From Oscillospiraceae bacterium (GTDB taxonomy: Bacteria; Bacillota; Clostridia; Oscillospirales; Ruminococcaceae), in the NCBI GenBank assembly GCA_017416665.1, contig JAFQBO010000394.1, forward strand, positions 1-11,345: a DNA stretch of 11,345 bases, written 5' to 3'. Numbering within the stretch: position 1 is the first letter of the stretch; each line of letters starts with the position of its first letter. A program made the position numbers and the translations under genes. The notes under the pieces were generated by a model. It had not been told where the DNA came from. It did no database searches and worked only from the letters and a program-made list of their open reading frames with translations. Positions 1 through 7,397 of this stretch are shown here, piece by piece.

Positions 1-197
1 AACTTGAAAAAAAGGCTGAAAGCATCGCAAGGATGATAAGCTTTGCTGACGGAAGAAAAATCAGCGTTCCGTTTAAAACGAAATTTATGTTCACTGTTAT
101 GAGAATGGTTCAGAAAAAAACTATGCAGAACAGTTATGATTCTCAGTACTGGGAAGAAAAAGGGTGGTTTGGTAAAAAACGCCCATGGAAAAACTGA
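1..197 (+). CDS. C-terminal end of a probable flavodoxin-family NAD(P)H-dependent oxidoreductase (5' partial)
   Basis: Reading from base 3, an open frame of 64 codons ends at TGA (195-197). The start lies outside the window. The visible tail is basic and aromatic and finishes with the segment DSQYWEEKGWFGKKRPWKN. From memory, a Tyr-Trp-x-Glu-Lys-Gly-Trp ending after an amphipathic Met/Lys-rich helix is common at the C-terminus of clostridial flavodoxin-like or WrbA-like FMN oxidoreductases of about 250 residues. The FMN-binding part is not visible, so the family call is a tentative resemblance. The downstream palindromic element begins directly after the stop codon, and in fact the stop TGA can be counted as part of its imperfect terminus. 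That the frame is coding is well supported: there are no internal stops and codon use matches the neighbours. The function is uncertain. Confidence 0.5.
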   Translation, partial: LEKKAESIARMISFADGRKISVPFKTKFMFTVMRMVQKKTMQNSYDSQYWEEKGWFGKKRPWKN

Positions 198-361
198 GAA
201 GATGTATCAATAGGATTTGTGCATAGATTTTCGAGCATAATTTTAATTAGAACAAGGAAAAATTTTGCAGTTTTACTGGCGTAAGACAAGAAATTTTAAC
301 GTAGTTATAATTAAAATTTGCCGAAAAGATATGTGCTACAGCCTATTGATACAGCTTCTGA
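195..361. repeat. Long imperfect palindromic element (MITE/ERIC-like), whole intergenic region
   Basis: The region folds on itself almost end to end. Outer arms 198-214 (GAAGATGTATCAATAGG) and 342-358 pair at 16 of 17 positions. Further paired blocks are 221-225 with 330-334 (one G-U), 228-233 with 322-327, 239-249 with 308-318 (11 uninterrupted pairs), 251-253 with 304-306, 259-265 with 291-297, and 270-276 with 281-287 around a TGGC tetraloop at 277-280. All blocks share a centre near 278, so this is one symmetric structure rather than several chance hairpins. TGA occurs at both edges (195-197 and 359-361), which could be a 3-bp target duplication or part of the termini. It holds no ORF of note. 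It could be a miniature inverted-repeat transposon remnant, an ERIC-like repeat, or a structured RNA or transcriptional boundary between two genes. Its 17-bp arms are related to those of the hairpin at 8574-8614. Confidence 0.75.
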
Positions 362-367
362 TATAAA
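359..367 (+). promoter_or_regulatory. Possible extended -10 promoter for the methyltransferase/ecf operon
   Basis: TG-A-TATAAA (359-367) matches an extended -10 box and sits about 25 bp before the start codon at 392, which would leave a short leader containing the AAAAGGA ribosome-binding site. No convincing -35 box lies at the standard distance, because that position falls in the right arm of the palindrome. This is sequence-only inference, and the region is AT-rich, so chance matches are likely. Confidence 0.3.
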
Positions 368-391
368 TTAAAACGAAAAGGATGCAGTATA

Positions 392-1258
392 ATGCGTGTT
401 GCAGACAACTGGAAAGAATACAGAATTTTAGATACAACATCACAGGAAAAGCTTGAAAGCTGGAACGGTAACATATTAATCCGTCCCGATCCACAGATTA
501 TATGGAAAACCGAAAAGAAGTCACCTATGTGGGACAGAGCACTCGGTCACTATCACCGTTCCTCAAAGGGTGGCGGAAGCTGGAGCTTTTCCGAAAAACC
601 GCCGGAAAGCTGGGAAATGTCCTATGGCGACCTTAAATTTGTCATTAAGCCTACAGGCTTCAAGCATACCGGTCTTTTCCCTGAGCAGGCGGTAAACTGG
701 GACTTCATGGCGGAAAAGATAAAAAATGCAGGCAGGGAAATAAATGTACTGAACCTCTTTGCGTACACGGGAGGTGCTACTCTTGCGTGTGCAAATGCAG
801 GTGCAAACGTATGTCATGTTGACGCCTCAAAAGGCATGGTTGCATGGGCAAGGGAAAATGCCGCTGTTTCAGGTCTTTCCGAAAAGCCGATAAGATGGAT
901 TGTTGATGACTGCGAAAAGTTTATCGCAAGGGAAATCAGACGTGAAAGAAAATATGATGCCGTTATCATGGATCCTCCGAGCTACGGCAGAGGGCCGGGC
1001 GGAGAAGTGTGGAAGCTTGAGGACTGTGTGTACGACCTTGTTAAGCTTTGTACAGGCGTACTGAGCGACAATCCGCTGTTTTTCCTTATAAACAGCTATA
1101 CAACAGGTCTTTCACCATCTGTTATGGGATATATACTAGGTGAAACTATCTGTCCGAAATTCGGCGGAGATGTGAGTTTTGACGAAATCGGTCTGCCGGT
1201 TGAAAAAAGCGGACTTGTTCTTCCGTGTGGTTCAACGGCAATATGGCAGAAAGGATAA
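392..1258 (+). CDS. Class I SAM-dependent methyltransferase, RlmI/RlmK-like (probable rRNA methyltransferase)
   Basis: This is a 288-residue cytosolic protein with a Rossmann-type methyltransferase fold. The SAM-binding motif I is [13 protein letters not shown] (residues 119-131), followed by an acidic motif around HVDAS (142-146). The catalytic or target-base motif is DPPSYGRG (194-201). An upstream conserved stretch near TGLFPEQ (93-99) is also typical of the RlmI/RlmK branch (COG1092-like), whose members methylate 23S rRNA. Unlike E. coli RlmI, about 390 residues with an N-terminal PUA domain, this protein has only about 90 residues before the catalytic domain and no recognisable PUA. The substrate is therefore inferred, with another RNA possible. 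The ATG at 392 has a good AAAAGGA site (376-382) 9 bp upstream. The stop codon is 5 bp before the ecfA1 start, so the two are likely cotranscribed. Confidence 0.85.
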   Translation: MRVADNWKEYRILDTTSQEKLESWNGNILIRPDPQIIWKTEKKSPMWDRALGHYHRSSKGGGSWSFSEKPPESWEMSYGDLKFVIKPTGFKHTGLFPEQAVNWDFMAEKIKNAGREINVLNLFAYTGGATLACANAGANVCHVDASKGMVAWARENAAVSGLSEKPIRWIVDDCEKFIAREIRRERKYDAVIMDPPSYGRGPGGEVWKLEDCVYDLVKLCTGVLSDNPLFFLINSYTTGLSPSVMGYILGETICPKFGGDVSFDEIGLPVEKSGLVLPCGSTAIWQKG

Positions 1259-1263
1259 CGGCA

Positions 1264-2097
1264 ATGTCGGAAATTGCAGAGGCTGTAAATCTTGAATTCA
1301 GATACGATGAAGAAGCTGAATTAATATTTGAAAATCTGAATCTTTCCTTTAAACAGGGTGAAATGACTGCGATTCTTGGGCATAACGGCTGTGGAAAGTC
1401 TACTTTTGCAAAGCATCTTAATGCAATACTTTTACCGAGTGGCGGTAAGGTGTATGTTGACGGGATTGATACCGCCGATGAAACACGGCTTTTTGACATA
1501 AGACAGCGTGTGGGAATGGTTTTTCAGAATCCCGATAATCAGATAGTTGCGACGATTGTTGAGGAGGACGTTGCCTTTGCACTTGAAAATCTCGGCGGTC
1601 CTCCGCAGGAAATACGCAGGAGAGTTGATGAGGCTCTGCAGGCAGTCGGTATGTACAAATACCGCCTTCACGCACCGCATCAGCTGTCGGGCGGACAGAA
1701 ACAGCGTGTTGCCATTGCAGGAATTATTGCAATGCGTCCAAAATGCATAGTGCTTGATGAACCGACAGCCATGCTTGACCCTGTGGGCAGAAACAAGGTT
1801 ATGAAAACCGTGAAGAAACTCAATGAGGAGTTTGGGATAACAATTATTCTGATTACACACTATATGGAAGAAGCCTCACAGTGTAAGAGGGTAATTGTCA
1901 TGGATAAGGGAAAAGTTCTGATGGACGACTGTCCGAAAGAGGTTTTTTCAAACGTGGATAAGCTTAAAGAGGTCGGGCTTGATGTTCCGCAGGCTACGGA
2001 GCTTGTGTATGAACTGAATAAGCTTGGTCTCAGCCTTGACACGCATATTACAGATGAAAATGAATGCTGTGAAGCACTTTTAAAACTGCTTTCATAA
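1264..2097 (+). CDS. ecfA1: Energy-coupling factor transporter ATP-binding protein EcfA1
   Basis: This is one of the two cytoplasmic ATPases that power uptake of vitamins and other micronutrients by ECF transporters. It forms a heterodimer with EcfA2 and docks on EcfT. The 277-residue protein carries Walker [10 protein letters not shown] (39-47), the Q-loop glutamine in FQNPDNQ (Q88), ABC signature LSGGQ (141-145), Walker B CIVLDEP with catalytic E166, and H-loop H199. The C-terminal VGLDVPQ segment (about 237-243) is typical of EcfA dimerisation domains. The frame is open back to a GTG at 1225 and contains an ATG at 1243, but both lie inside the methyltransferase gene. The ATG at 1264 has GAAAGGA (1249-1255) 8 bp upstream and gives the usual family length, so it is chosen. 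It is first in the ecfA1-ecfA2-ecfT order. Confidence 0.95.
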   Translation: MSEIAEAVNLEFRYDEEAELIFENLNLSFKQGEMTAILGHNGCGKSTFAKHLNAILLPSGGKVYVDGIDTADETRLFDIRQRVGMVFQNPDNQIVATIVEEDVAFALENLGGPPQEIRRRVDEALQAVGMYKYRLHAPHQLSGGQKQRVAIAGIIAMRPKCIVLDEPTAMLDPVGRNKVMKTVKKLNEEFGITIILITHYMEEASQCKRVIVMDKGKVLMDDCPKEVFSNVDKLKEVGLDVPQATELVYELNKLGLSLDTHITDENECCEALLKLLS

Positions 2098-2126
2098 GTG
2101 GTTTACCGAAAGGAGAGCCTTGTACA

Positions 2127-2996
2127 TTGGCTATACTGAAAACAGAAAATCTGACCTATACCTACAGTCAGGGAACGCCTTTTGAAAAAACGGCGGTTGA
2201 CAACGTGAATATAGAGATTGAACGGGGAGAATTTGTCGGGGTTATCGGGCATACGGGTTCAGGAAAATCCACGCTTATCCAGCATTTTAACGGTCTTTTA
2301 CAGCCGACTTTGGGTAAAATTTACCTTGATGGCATGGATATATGGGCAAACAAAAAAAATATACGGAATATAAGATTTCGTGTCGGACTTGTTTTCCAGT
2401 ATCCCGAATATCAGCTTTTTGAGGATACCGTTTACAGGGATATTGCCTTCGGCCCCAAAAATATGGGACTGAGTGAGGCGGAAATCGACGGCAGGGTAAG
2501 ACGTACGGCACAGGCTGTCGGTCTTTCGGAGGAAGTTCTTGAAAAATCACCGTTTGAGCTTTCGGGCGGACAGAAAAGGCGTGTTGCCATAGCAGGCGTT
2601 ATGGCGATGGAGCCGGAGGTGCTTATTCTGGACGAGCCTACAGCAGGTCTTGACCCGGGAGGCAGGGATAAAATTCTCGGACAGATAAAGGAATATCATA
2701 AAATGACAGGAAATACCGTGCTGCTTGTTTCACACAGTATGGAGGACGTTGCAAAGTATGCCTCGAAAATTCTTGTGATGAATGAGTCAAGGCTGTTCTG
2801 CTACGATACTCCGCAGAACGTTTTCAGGCGTTCGGAGGAAATTACGCAAATGGGACTTTCCGTTCCGCAGATTACAAGGGTTTTCGATATGCTCAGACAA
2901 AAGGGTGTTGACCTCAATGATGAGGTGTATACGGTGAAGTACGCAGTCGGACTTATTACCGAAGAACTCAGAAAAAGGGGGAAGATAGATGCTTAA
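2127..2996 (+). CDS. ecfA2: Energy-coupling factor transporter ATP-binding protein EcfA2
   Basis: This is the second ATPase of the ECF module, 289 residues, pairing with EcfA1. The visible motifs are Walker A GHTGSGKST (41-49), Q-loop Q91 within the EcfA2-typical FQYPEYQLFE, signature LSGGQ (145-149), Walker B VLILDEP with E170, and H-loop H203. The MGLSVPQ segment (242-248) matches the EcfA C-terminal domain. The start is TTG at 2127, preceded by a strong GAAAGGAGA site (2109-2116). The MAILKTENLTYTY opening matches the family, and no in-frame ATG gives a complete N-terminus. The last 8 bases overlap the ecfT start (ATGCTTAA), which suggests translational coupling so that ATPase and membrane subunit are made together. 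Confidence 0.95.
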   Translation: MAILKTENLTYTYSQGTPFEKTAVDNVNIEIERGEFVGVIGHTGSGKSTLIQHFNGLLQPTLGKIYLDGMDIWANKKNIRNIRFRVGLVFQYPEYQLFEDTVYRDIAFGPKNMGLSEAEIDGRVRRTAQAVGLSEEVLEKSPFELSGGQKRRVAIAGVMAMEPEVLILDEPTAGLDPGGRDKILGQIKEYHKMTGNTVLLVSHSMEDVAKYASKILVMNESRLFCYDTPQNVFRRSEEITQMGLSVPQITRVFDMLRQKGVDLNDEVYTVKYAVGLITEELRKRGKIDA

Positions 2997-3792
2997 AGAT
3001 ATAACCATCGGGCAGTATTTTCCGGGTGACAGCTTTGTGCACAGAATTGATCCGAGATTTAAAATTATCATTACAATAGTTTTTATTGCAATGCTTTTTA
3101 TCGGAAGCAGTCCTGTATGCCTTGAGGTTGGTGCGGTATTCTGTCTGATGTCGATAATACTTTCAAAAATTCCGTTTAAAATGATACTGAAAAGTTTAAA
3201 GCCGATTGTTATGATTCTGGCTGTCACGTCGGTTCTGAATCTTTTTCTGATAACGGGCGGAGAGCCGTATTTTGAGTGGAAGTTCATAAAAATCACCGAT
3301 CAGGGCGTTTATACGTCTGTATTCATGATTATACGCATAATACTCCTTATTGCAGGAACTTCGCTCCTTACTTATACAACTTCTCCGATTGCACTTACAG
3401 ACGCTATTGAACGTCTTTTGTCACCACTGAAAGTATTTAAACTCCCTGTTCATGATTTGGCAATGATGATGACTATTGCACTCAGATTTGTCCCGACTCT
3501 TATTGAGGAAACGGAGAAAATCATGTCGGCACAGAAGGCAAGAGGTGCAGATCTTGACGGCGGAAGTATTAAGGATAAAGTAAAATCTGTCATACCGATA
3601 ATCATTCCGCTTTTTATTTCTGCGGTAAGGAGAGCAGGAGAGCTTGCCACCGCAATGGAATGCCGTTGCTACAACGGTGGAAACGGACGCACGAAAATGC
3701 GTCAGTTAAAGTGCAGTCCGTCCGATTTTACCGCACTCGGACTCAGTCTGCTGTTTATGATTGCGGTAATTTATGTGAATATAGCACAATGA
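2989..3792 (+). CDS. ecfT: Energy-coupling factor transporter transmembrane protein EcfT
   Basis: This is the membrane scaffold of the ECF transporter. It carries the coupling helices that pass ATP-driven motion of EcfA1/EcfA2 to interchangeable S components. The 267-residue protein has hydrophobic segments near residues 25-58, 70-90, 108-129 and 245-265. Its two coupling-helix signatures are QKARGADLDGG (182-192) and the region around ECRCYNGG (224-231), which corresponds to the second Arg-containing motif of EcfT proteins. Length is normal for the family. The start overlaps the ecfA2 stop and is preceded by a purine-rich AAAAAGGGGGAAG tract. No S component is encoded in the window, as is usual for group II ECF modules whose S subunits are scattered in the genome. 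Confidence 0.93.
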   Translation: MLKDITIGQYFPGDSFVHRIDPRFKIIITIVFIAMLFIGSSPVCLEVGAVFCLMSIILSKIPFKMILKSLKPIVMILAVTSVLNLFLITGGEPYFEWKFIKITDQGVYTSVFMIIRIILLIAGTSLLTYTTSPIALTDAIERLLSPLKVFKLPVHDLAMMMTIALRFVPTLIEETEKIMSAQKARGADLDGGSIKDKVKSVIPIIIPLFISAVRRAGELATAMECRCYNGGNGRTKMRQLKCSPSDFTALGLSLLFMIAVIYVNIAQ

Positions 3793-3832
3793 TTTAACAG
3801 ATAATTATGAGAAAAAGGGTGAAGATAAAAAA

Positions 3833-6649
3833 ATGACTAATGTAAAAAAGTCAACGGGAAGTAAAAAAAACATACTTCTCTACAACTCAAAGGGTGAGAC
3901 GAGACTTTATCTCTTTTTAGCCTTTATAATTCCTTTTGCACTGATGTGGGGAATGTTTATTCATTACGAGGTGCACCCGTTCGGCGACAAGCAGATACTT
4001 GTAACCGACCTCTGGCACCAGTATTATCCGTTCTTTCAGGAGGAACACGACAAACTTCAGAATATGTCATCGCTCCTCTATTCATGGAACACAGGACTTG
4101 GTACGAACTTCCTTTCGATCATGTCCTATTACGCCGCAAGTCCGCTGAACCTTCTTTCGGTATTCTTCCCGATTGAAGCCTCAAGAGATGCCATGACGCT
4201 GTTCCTTACAATAAAGGTCGGCTGTGCAGGACTGTTCTTTGCGGTATTTTTAAAGCATATCTTCAAAAGAAACGACTTGTCAATAGCAGGTTTCGGCGTT
4301 TGTTACGCTCTCTGTGCGTACATAATGGGTTACTACTGGAACCTCATCTGGATTGATACTGTAGCACTTCTTCCGCTTGTTGTACTCGGTACAATAATGC
4401 TGGTCAAGGAAGGTAAATTCAGACTTTACGTTATTTCACTTGCGTTGTCGCTTGTGGCAAACTTCTATATAGGACTTTTTACATGTATTTTTACCGTAAT
4501 GGTTTTTGCAGCATCGGTTATAATTACATGGAAAAGCTTCAAAAACGCACTTTTAAGACTCGGACAGATTATCGGTGCGACTGTACTCGGTCTCGGAATC
4601 GGTGCATTTATGCTTCTTCCTGCATACCTTGCACTTCAGCTTACAAACAGTGTTGACAACACATTCCCTGATGTCATTACATTTTACGATACCTGGTACA
4701 TGATGATTTCAAACATGATAGGTTTCCATGAACCAACGGCAAAGGAAGGTCTCCCGAACCTTTACTGCGGTATGTTTGCGATTATTCTCCTTGGTGTTTT
4801 CATTGTAAACAGAAAAATCAAAATCAGAGAAAAGATTATTACAGTTTTATATCTTGCATTTATTATAGTAAGCTGTAATATGAACGTGCTCAACTACATC
4901 TGGCACGGTTTCCACTTCACAAACATGATTCCGTACAGATTTTCATTCCTGTTTTCATTCATGCTCGTTGCGGCGGCTTACAGGGCATTTACCGTGATTA
5001 CAGAGGAAATTGATGTGTTTGATATTTTCTCCATGGCAATTATGACGCTTGCCATCGCTCTTATTGCAAATACAAATCAGGAACAGGATGCAATTTTAAA
5101 GAGTGTTATTGCGTGTGCGGTTTACATTGTGATAATGTTCATCTATCAGATGAAGCTTATCAACAAAAAGGTTATGACAACTCTTGTATCACTTGTGTGT
5201 ACAGTTGAAATGGGCTGGTTTTCATATATTGGTGTTACAACCGTTACAACCACAACATACAGCATCTACCCGAAAAATCAGAGAACAGTTTCAGATGTTC
5301 TTGAAAAAAGAGACGATGAGAAAAGTGACTTTTTCCGTACAGAATTTGTTACACAGTATACCATCAACGACCCTGCACTTTACGGCGTAAAGGGTGTTTC
5401 ACAGTTCTCATCAACTGCAAATGTAAACGTTTCAAAGTTTATGGCGGAACTTGGCGTTCAGGGTTCGGCGGCAGGAAACAGATACTACTACACTCAGTCA
5501 ACACCGATTCTTAACAGTTTCCTCAACATAAAATATCTTGTGTCACATGATGGCTTTTCAGGTGATATGACATTCTTCGACAAAACAGCACAATCCGGAA
5601 GCGTTGAGCTTTATGAAAATAACGCATACCTGCCGATTGCGTTTGTTGCAGACAGCGATATTTTAAATTATGAGGGTGAACTCGAAACACAGGCTGAAAA
5701 TCAGAACGACCTGTTCAGACGAGCAACGGGACTTGATGGCGATGTACTTTATCAGCTGAGTGTCAAGGATGTTGGTCACAAGAGTCTTAATGTTACAAAA
5801 TCTTCTGAGGGAAATTACAATTATCAGTACCAGAAAGGCGATGATGAGTGTTACCTCAAGTATAATTATCTCCTTGAAAAAGCAGGTCCTGTCTATGCAA
5901 CTGTTGATTTTGACAATTCAGACGGCTTTAAGGTAAAGACAGACAGAGGCGTTAATCATACATTCCCGACACAGAAGTACAAGACTATTACAGCTGTCGG
6001 AGATTATCTTGAGGGTGAGACAGTTTCATTCTATGCAGACGTTGAAAAGGACAAAACCGGAACAGGCAGAATGTTCGTTTATCAGGTTGACGAGGAACTT
6101 TTCAGAAAGGGTATTGAAAAGCTTTCAGCAGGCGGTCTGAAGGTTACTTCATATGATGATACCGAAATAAACGGTACATTTACAGCTGAAAATGATGGTG
6201 TACTTTATACATCAATTCCGTATGACGGCGGCTGGACAGCATATATCGACGGCGAAGAAACTGAGGTTACTTCAATCAAGGATGCATTTGTATGTATTCC
6301 TGTAAAGGCTGGTTCACATGAGCTTACACTTAAATATTGTCCTCCTGGATTTGCTGTGGGTTCGGTTGTTACAATAGTTTCACTTGTTGCTTTTGTGGCA
6401 GTATGGATTGTCGAAAGAAAATATTCCGTAAAGGTGGCTGCAAAAAGAAAAGCTGAGGCTGAAGCAGAAGCAGAACGACTTGCAAAGGAAGAAGCTGAAA
6501 ATAAAACTGCTGAATTGACTACAGCTGATGAGACAGCAGAAACAGTTTCTGAAAACACTGTTTCAGAAACTTCCGAAAGTGATACAGAGCAGAATGTTCA
6601 GGAAGTTCAGACAGCTCAGGAAGAAACGGAAACAAAGGAAGATGCGTAA
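3833..6649 (+). CDS. YfhO-family polytopic membrane protein (GT-C-like glycosyltransferase)
   Basis: This 938-residue membrane protein belongs to the YfhO family (PF09586). After TM1 (about 25-43) comes the family's conserved outer loop: HPFGDKQ, TDLWHQYYPFF with a likely functional Asp at 59, then YSWNTGLGTN and YYAASPLNLL. Many hydrophobic helices follow up to about residue 475. A roughly 360-residue mostly soluble, extracytoplasmic region comes next, then a final TM at about 840-860 and a 77-residue cytoplasmic tail very rich in Ala, Glu, Lys and Thr. Characterised relatives (B. subtilis YfhO, Listeria GtlB) decorate lipoteichoic acid with sugars taken from undecaprenyl-phosphate donors, so a role in envelope polymer glycosylation is inferred. 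The acceptor is unknown here. The start at 3833 follows AAAAAGGGTGAAG. The gene separates ecfT from truA, which are commonly neighbours, and overlaps truA by 8 bp. Confidence 0.88.
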   Translation: MTNVKKSTGSKKNILLYNSKGETRLYLFLAFIIPFALMWGMFIHYEVHPFGDKQILVTDLWHQYYPFFQEEHDKLQNMSSLLYSWNTGLGTNFLSIMSYYAASPLNLLSVFFPIEASRDAMTLFLTIKVGCAGLFFAVFLKHIFKRNDLSIAGFGVCYALCAYIMGYYWNLIWIDTVALLPLVVLGTIMLVKEGKFRLYVISLALSLVANFYIGLFTCIFTVMVFAASVIITWKSFKNALLRLGQIIGATVLGLGIGAFMLLPAYLALQLTNSVDNTFPDVITFYDTWYMMISNMIGFHEPTAKEGLPNLYCGMFAIILLGVFIVNRKIKIREKIITVLYLAFIIVSCNMNVLNYIWHGFHFTNMIPYRFSFLFSFMLVAAAYRAFTVITEEIDVFDIFSMAIMTLAIALIANTNQEQDAILKSVIACAVYIVIMFIYQMKLINKKVMTTLVSLVCTVEMGWFSYIGVTTVTTTTYSIYPKNQRTVSDVLEKRDDEKSDFFRTEFVTQYTINDPALYGVKGVSQFSSTANVNVSKFMAELGVQGSAAGNRYYYTQSTPILNSFLNIKYLVSHDGFSGDMTFFDKTAQSGSVELYENNAYLPIAFVADSDILNYEGELETQAENQNDLFRRATGLDGDVLYQLSVKDVGHKSLNVTKSSEGNYNYQYQKGDDECYLKYNYLLEKAGPVYATVDFDNSDGFKVKTDRGVNHTFPTQKYKTITAVGDYLEGETVSFYADVEKDKTGTGRMFVYQVDEELFRKGIEKLSAGGLKVTSYDDTEINGTFTAENDGVLYTSIPYDGGWTAYIDGEETEVTSIKDAFVCIPVKAGSHELTLKYCPPGFAVGSVVTIVSLVAFVAVWIVERKYSVKVAAKRKAEAEAEAERLAKEEAENKTAELTTADETAETVSENTVSETSESDTEQNVQEVQTAQEETETKEDA
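6544..6571 (+). repeat. Perfect 11-bp inverted repeat inside the yfhO 3' end
   Basis: AGTTTCTGAAA (6544-6554) and TTTCAGAAACT (6561-6571) are exact reverse complements separated by 6 bases. They encode the tail peptide repeat TVSENTVSET (residues 904-913), so the palindrome may simply result from the repeated codons. It lies about 70 bases before the truA start and could form an mRNA hairpin there. No T-tract follows, so it is not a canonical terminator. Confidence 0.55.
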
Positions 6650-7376
6650 TTTAAAGGTTATAATGGCGTACAGAGGAACCAATTATCACGGCTTTCAGCG
6701 TCAGGAAAACGCAATTACCGTGCAGGAGGTTGTGGAAGAAAAGGTTTCCTCTGTACTCAATGAAAAGATTATCATAAACGGATGTTCACGAACCGATACG
6801 GGTGTTCATGCGAACAATTACTGTTTTTCGGTTAAGACAAACAGCTTAATACCGACAAAAAATTTTGTAAGAGGCGTGAACGGCAGACTGCCTGACGATA
6901 TTTCAATTCTGTCATGCGAGGAGGCAGACGACGATTTTCATGCAAGATTTTCCTGCAAGGCAAAAGAGTATATATACAGAATGCACTGCAGTGAATCGAA
7001 AAATCCGTTTGCGACAGATCTTGCCTATCACTACAGAAGACCCGTCGACATCGAACGCATACGAACTGCGGCACAGGAATTTGTCGGAACACACGATTTT
7101 AAGGCATTTTGTGCAGATAGTTCGGGAAAGCTTTCCACAATACGCACAATTTACAATTTTGACGTGGTAAGTAATGGAGTTTCAGTTGAAATGCTTGTAA
7201 AAGGCGACGGTTTTCTGTATAATATGATTAGGATAATGGTCGGTACTCTTTTAATGGTAAACGAAAAACGCATTGAACCTTCGGACATTAAAAGGATAAT
7301 CGAATCAAAAGACAGACTTCAGGCAGGTAATACCGCACAGCCACATGGTCTTTATCTTAACAGAATTTTTTATTAA
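6642..7376 (+). CDS. truA: tRNA pseudouridine(38-40) synthase TruA
   Basis: TruA isomerises uridines 38-40 in the anticodon arm of tRNAs. The 244-residue protein begins MRNLKVIMAYRGTNYHGFQ, a typical TruA N-terminus. It contains the catalytic motif SRTDTGVHA (49-57) with nucleophile Asp52, the conserved FHARFSCKAKEY (99-110), the HDFKAFC segment (151-157), GDGFLYNMIRIMVGTL (188-203), and the C-terminal AQPHGLYL motif (232-239). Length is normal. The frame is open further upstream to 6528, but that part is inside yfhO. ATG 6642 gives the conserved N-terminus and overlaps the yfhO stop (ATGCGTAA), suggesting translational coupling. Its AAAGGA site at 6634-6639 is unusually close, about 2 bases. 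An alternative ATG at 6663 with AAAGG 5 bp upstream would remove the conserved first strand and is less likely. Confidence 0.96.
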   Translation: MRNLKVIMAYRGTNYHGFQRQENAITVQEVVEEKVSSVLNEKIIINGCSRTDTGVHANNYCFSVKTNSLIPTKNFVRGVNGRLPDDISILSCEEADDDFHARFSCKAKEYIYRMHCSESKNPFATDLAYHYRRPVDIERIRTAAQEFVGTHDFKAFCADSSGKLSTIRTIYNFDVVSNGVSVEMLVKGDGFLYNMIRIMVGTLLMVNEKRIEPSDIKRIIESKDRLQAGNTAQPHGLYLNRIFY

Positions 7377-7397
7377 ACCGATTTAAGGGGACGCAAT

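Noticed and set aside
198..391. Riboswitch upstream of the ecf operon
   Set aside because: ECF genes can be vitamin-regulated, but no conserved core motif of the TPP, FMN or cobalamin class is recognisable. The structure is a single symmetric hairpin rather than a multi-helix aptamer.
1225..1263. Upstream GTG (1225) or ATG (1243) start for ecfA1
   Set aside because: Both lie inside the methyltransferase gene and lack a ribosome-binding site. ATG 1264 has GAAAGGA at ideal spacing and gives the family-typical N-terminus.
1146..1860. Overlapping minus-strand ORFs opposite the methyltransferase and ecfA1
   Set aside because: They have no recognisable domains, are rich in Ser/Arg/His typical of antisense reading, and lie opposite genes with complete conserved motifs.
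6528..6641. N-terminal extension of TruA
   Set aside because: The extra 38 codons are the out-of-frame reading of the yfhO tail. The conserved TruA start MRNLKV begins at 6642.
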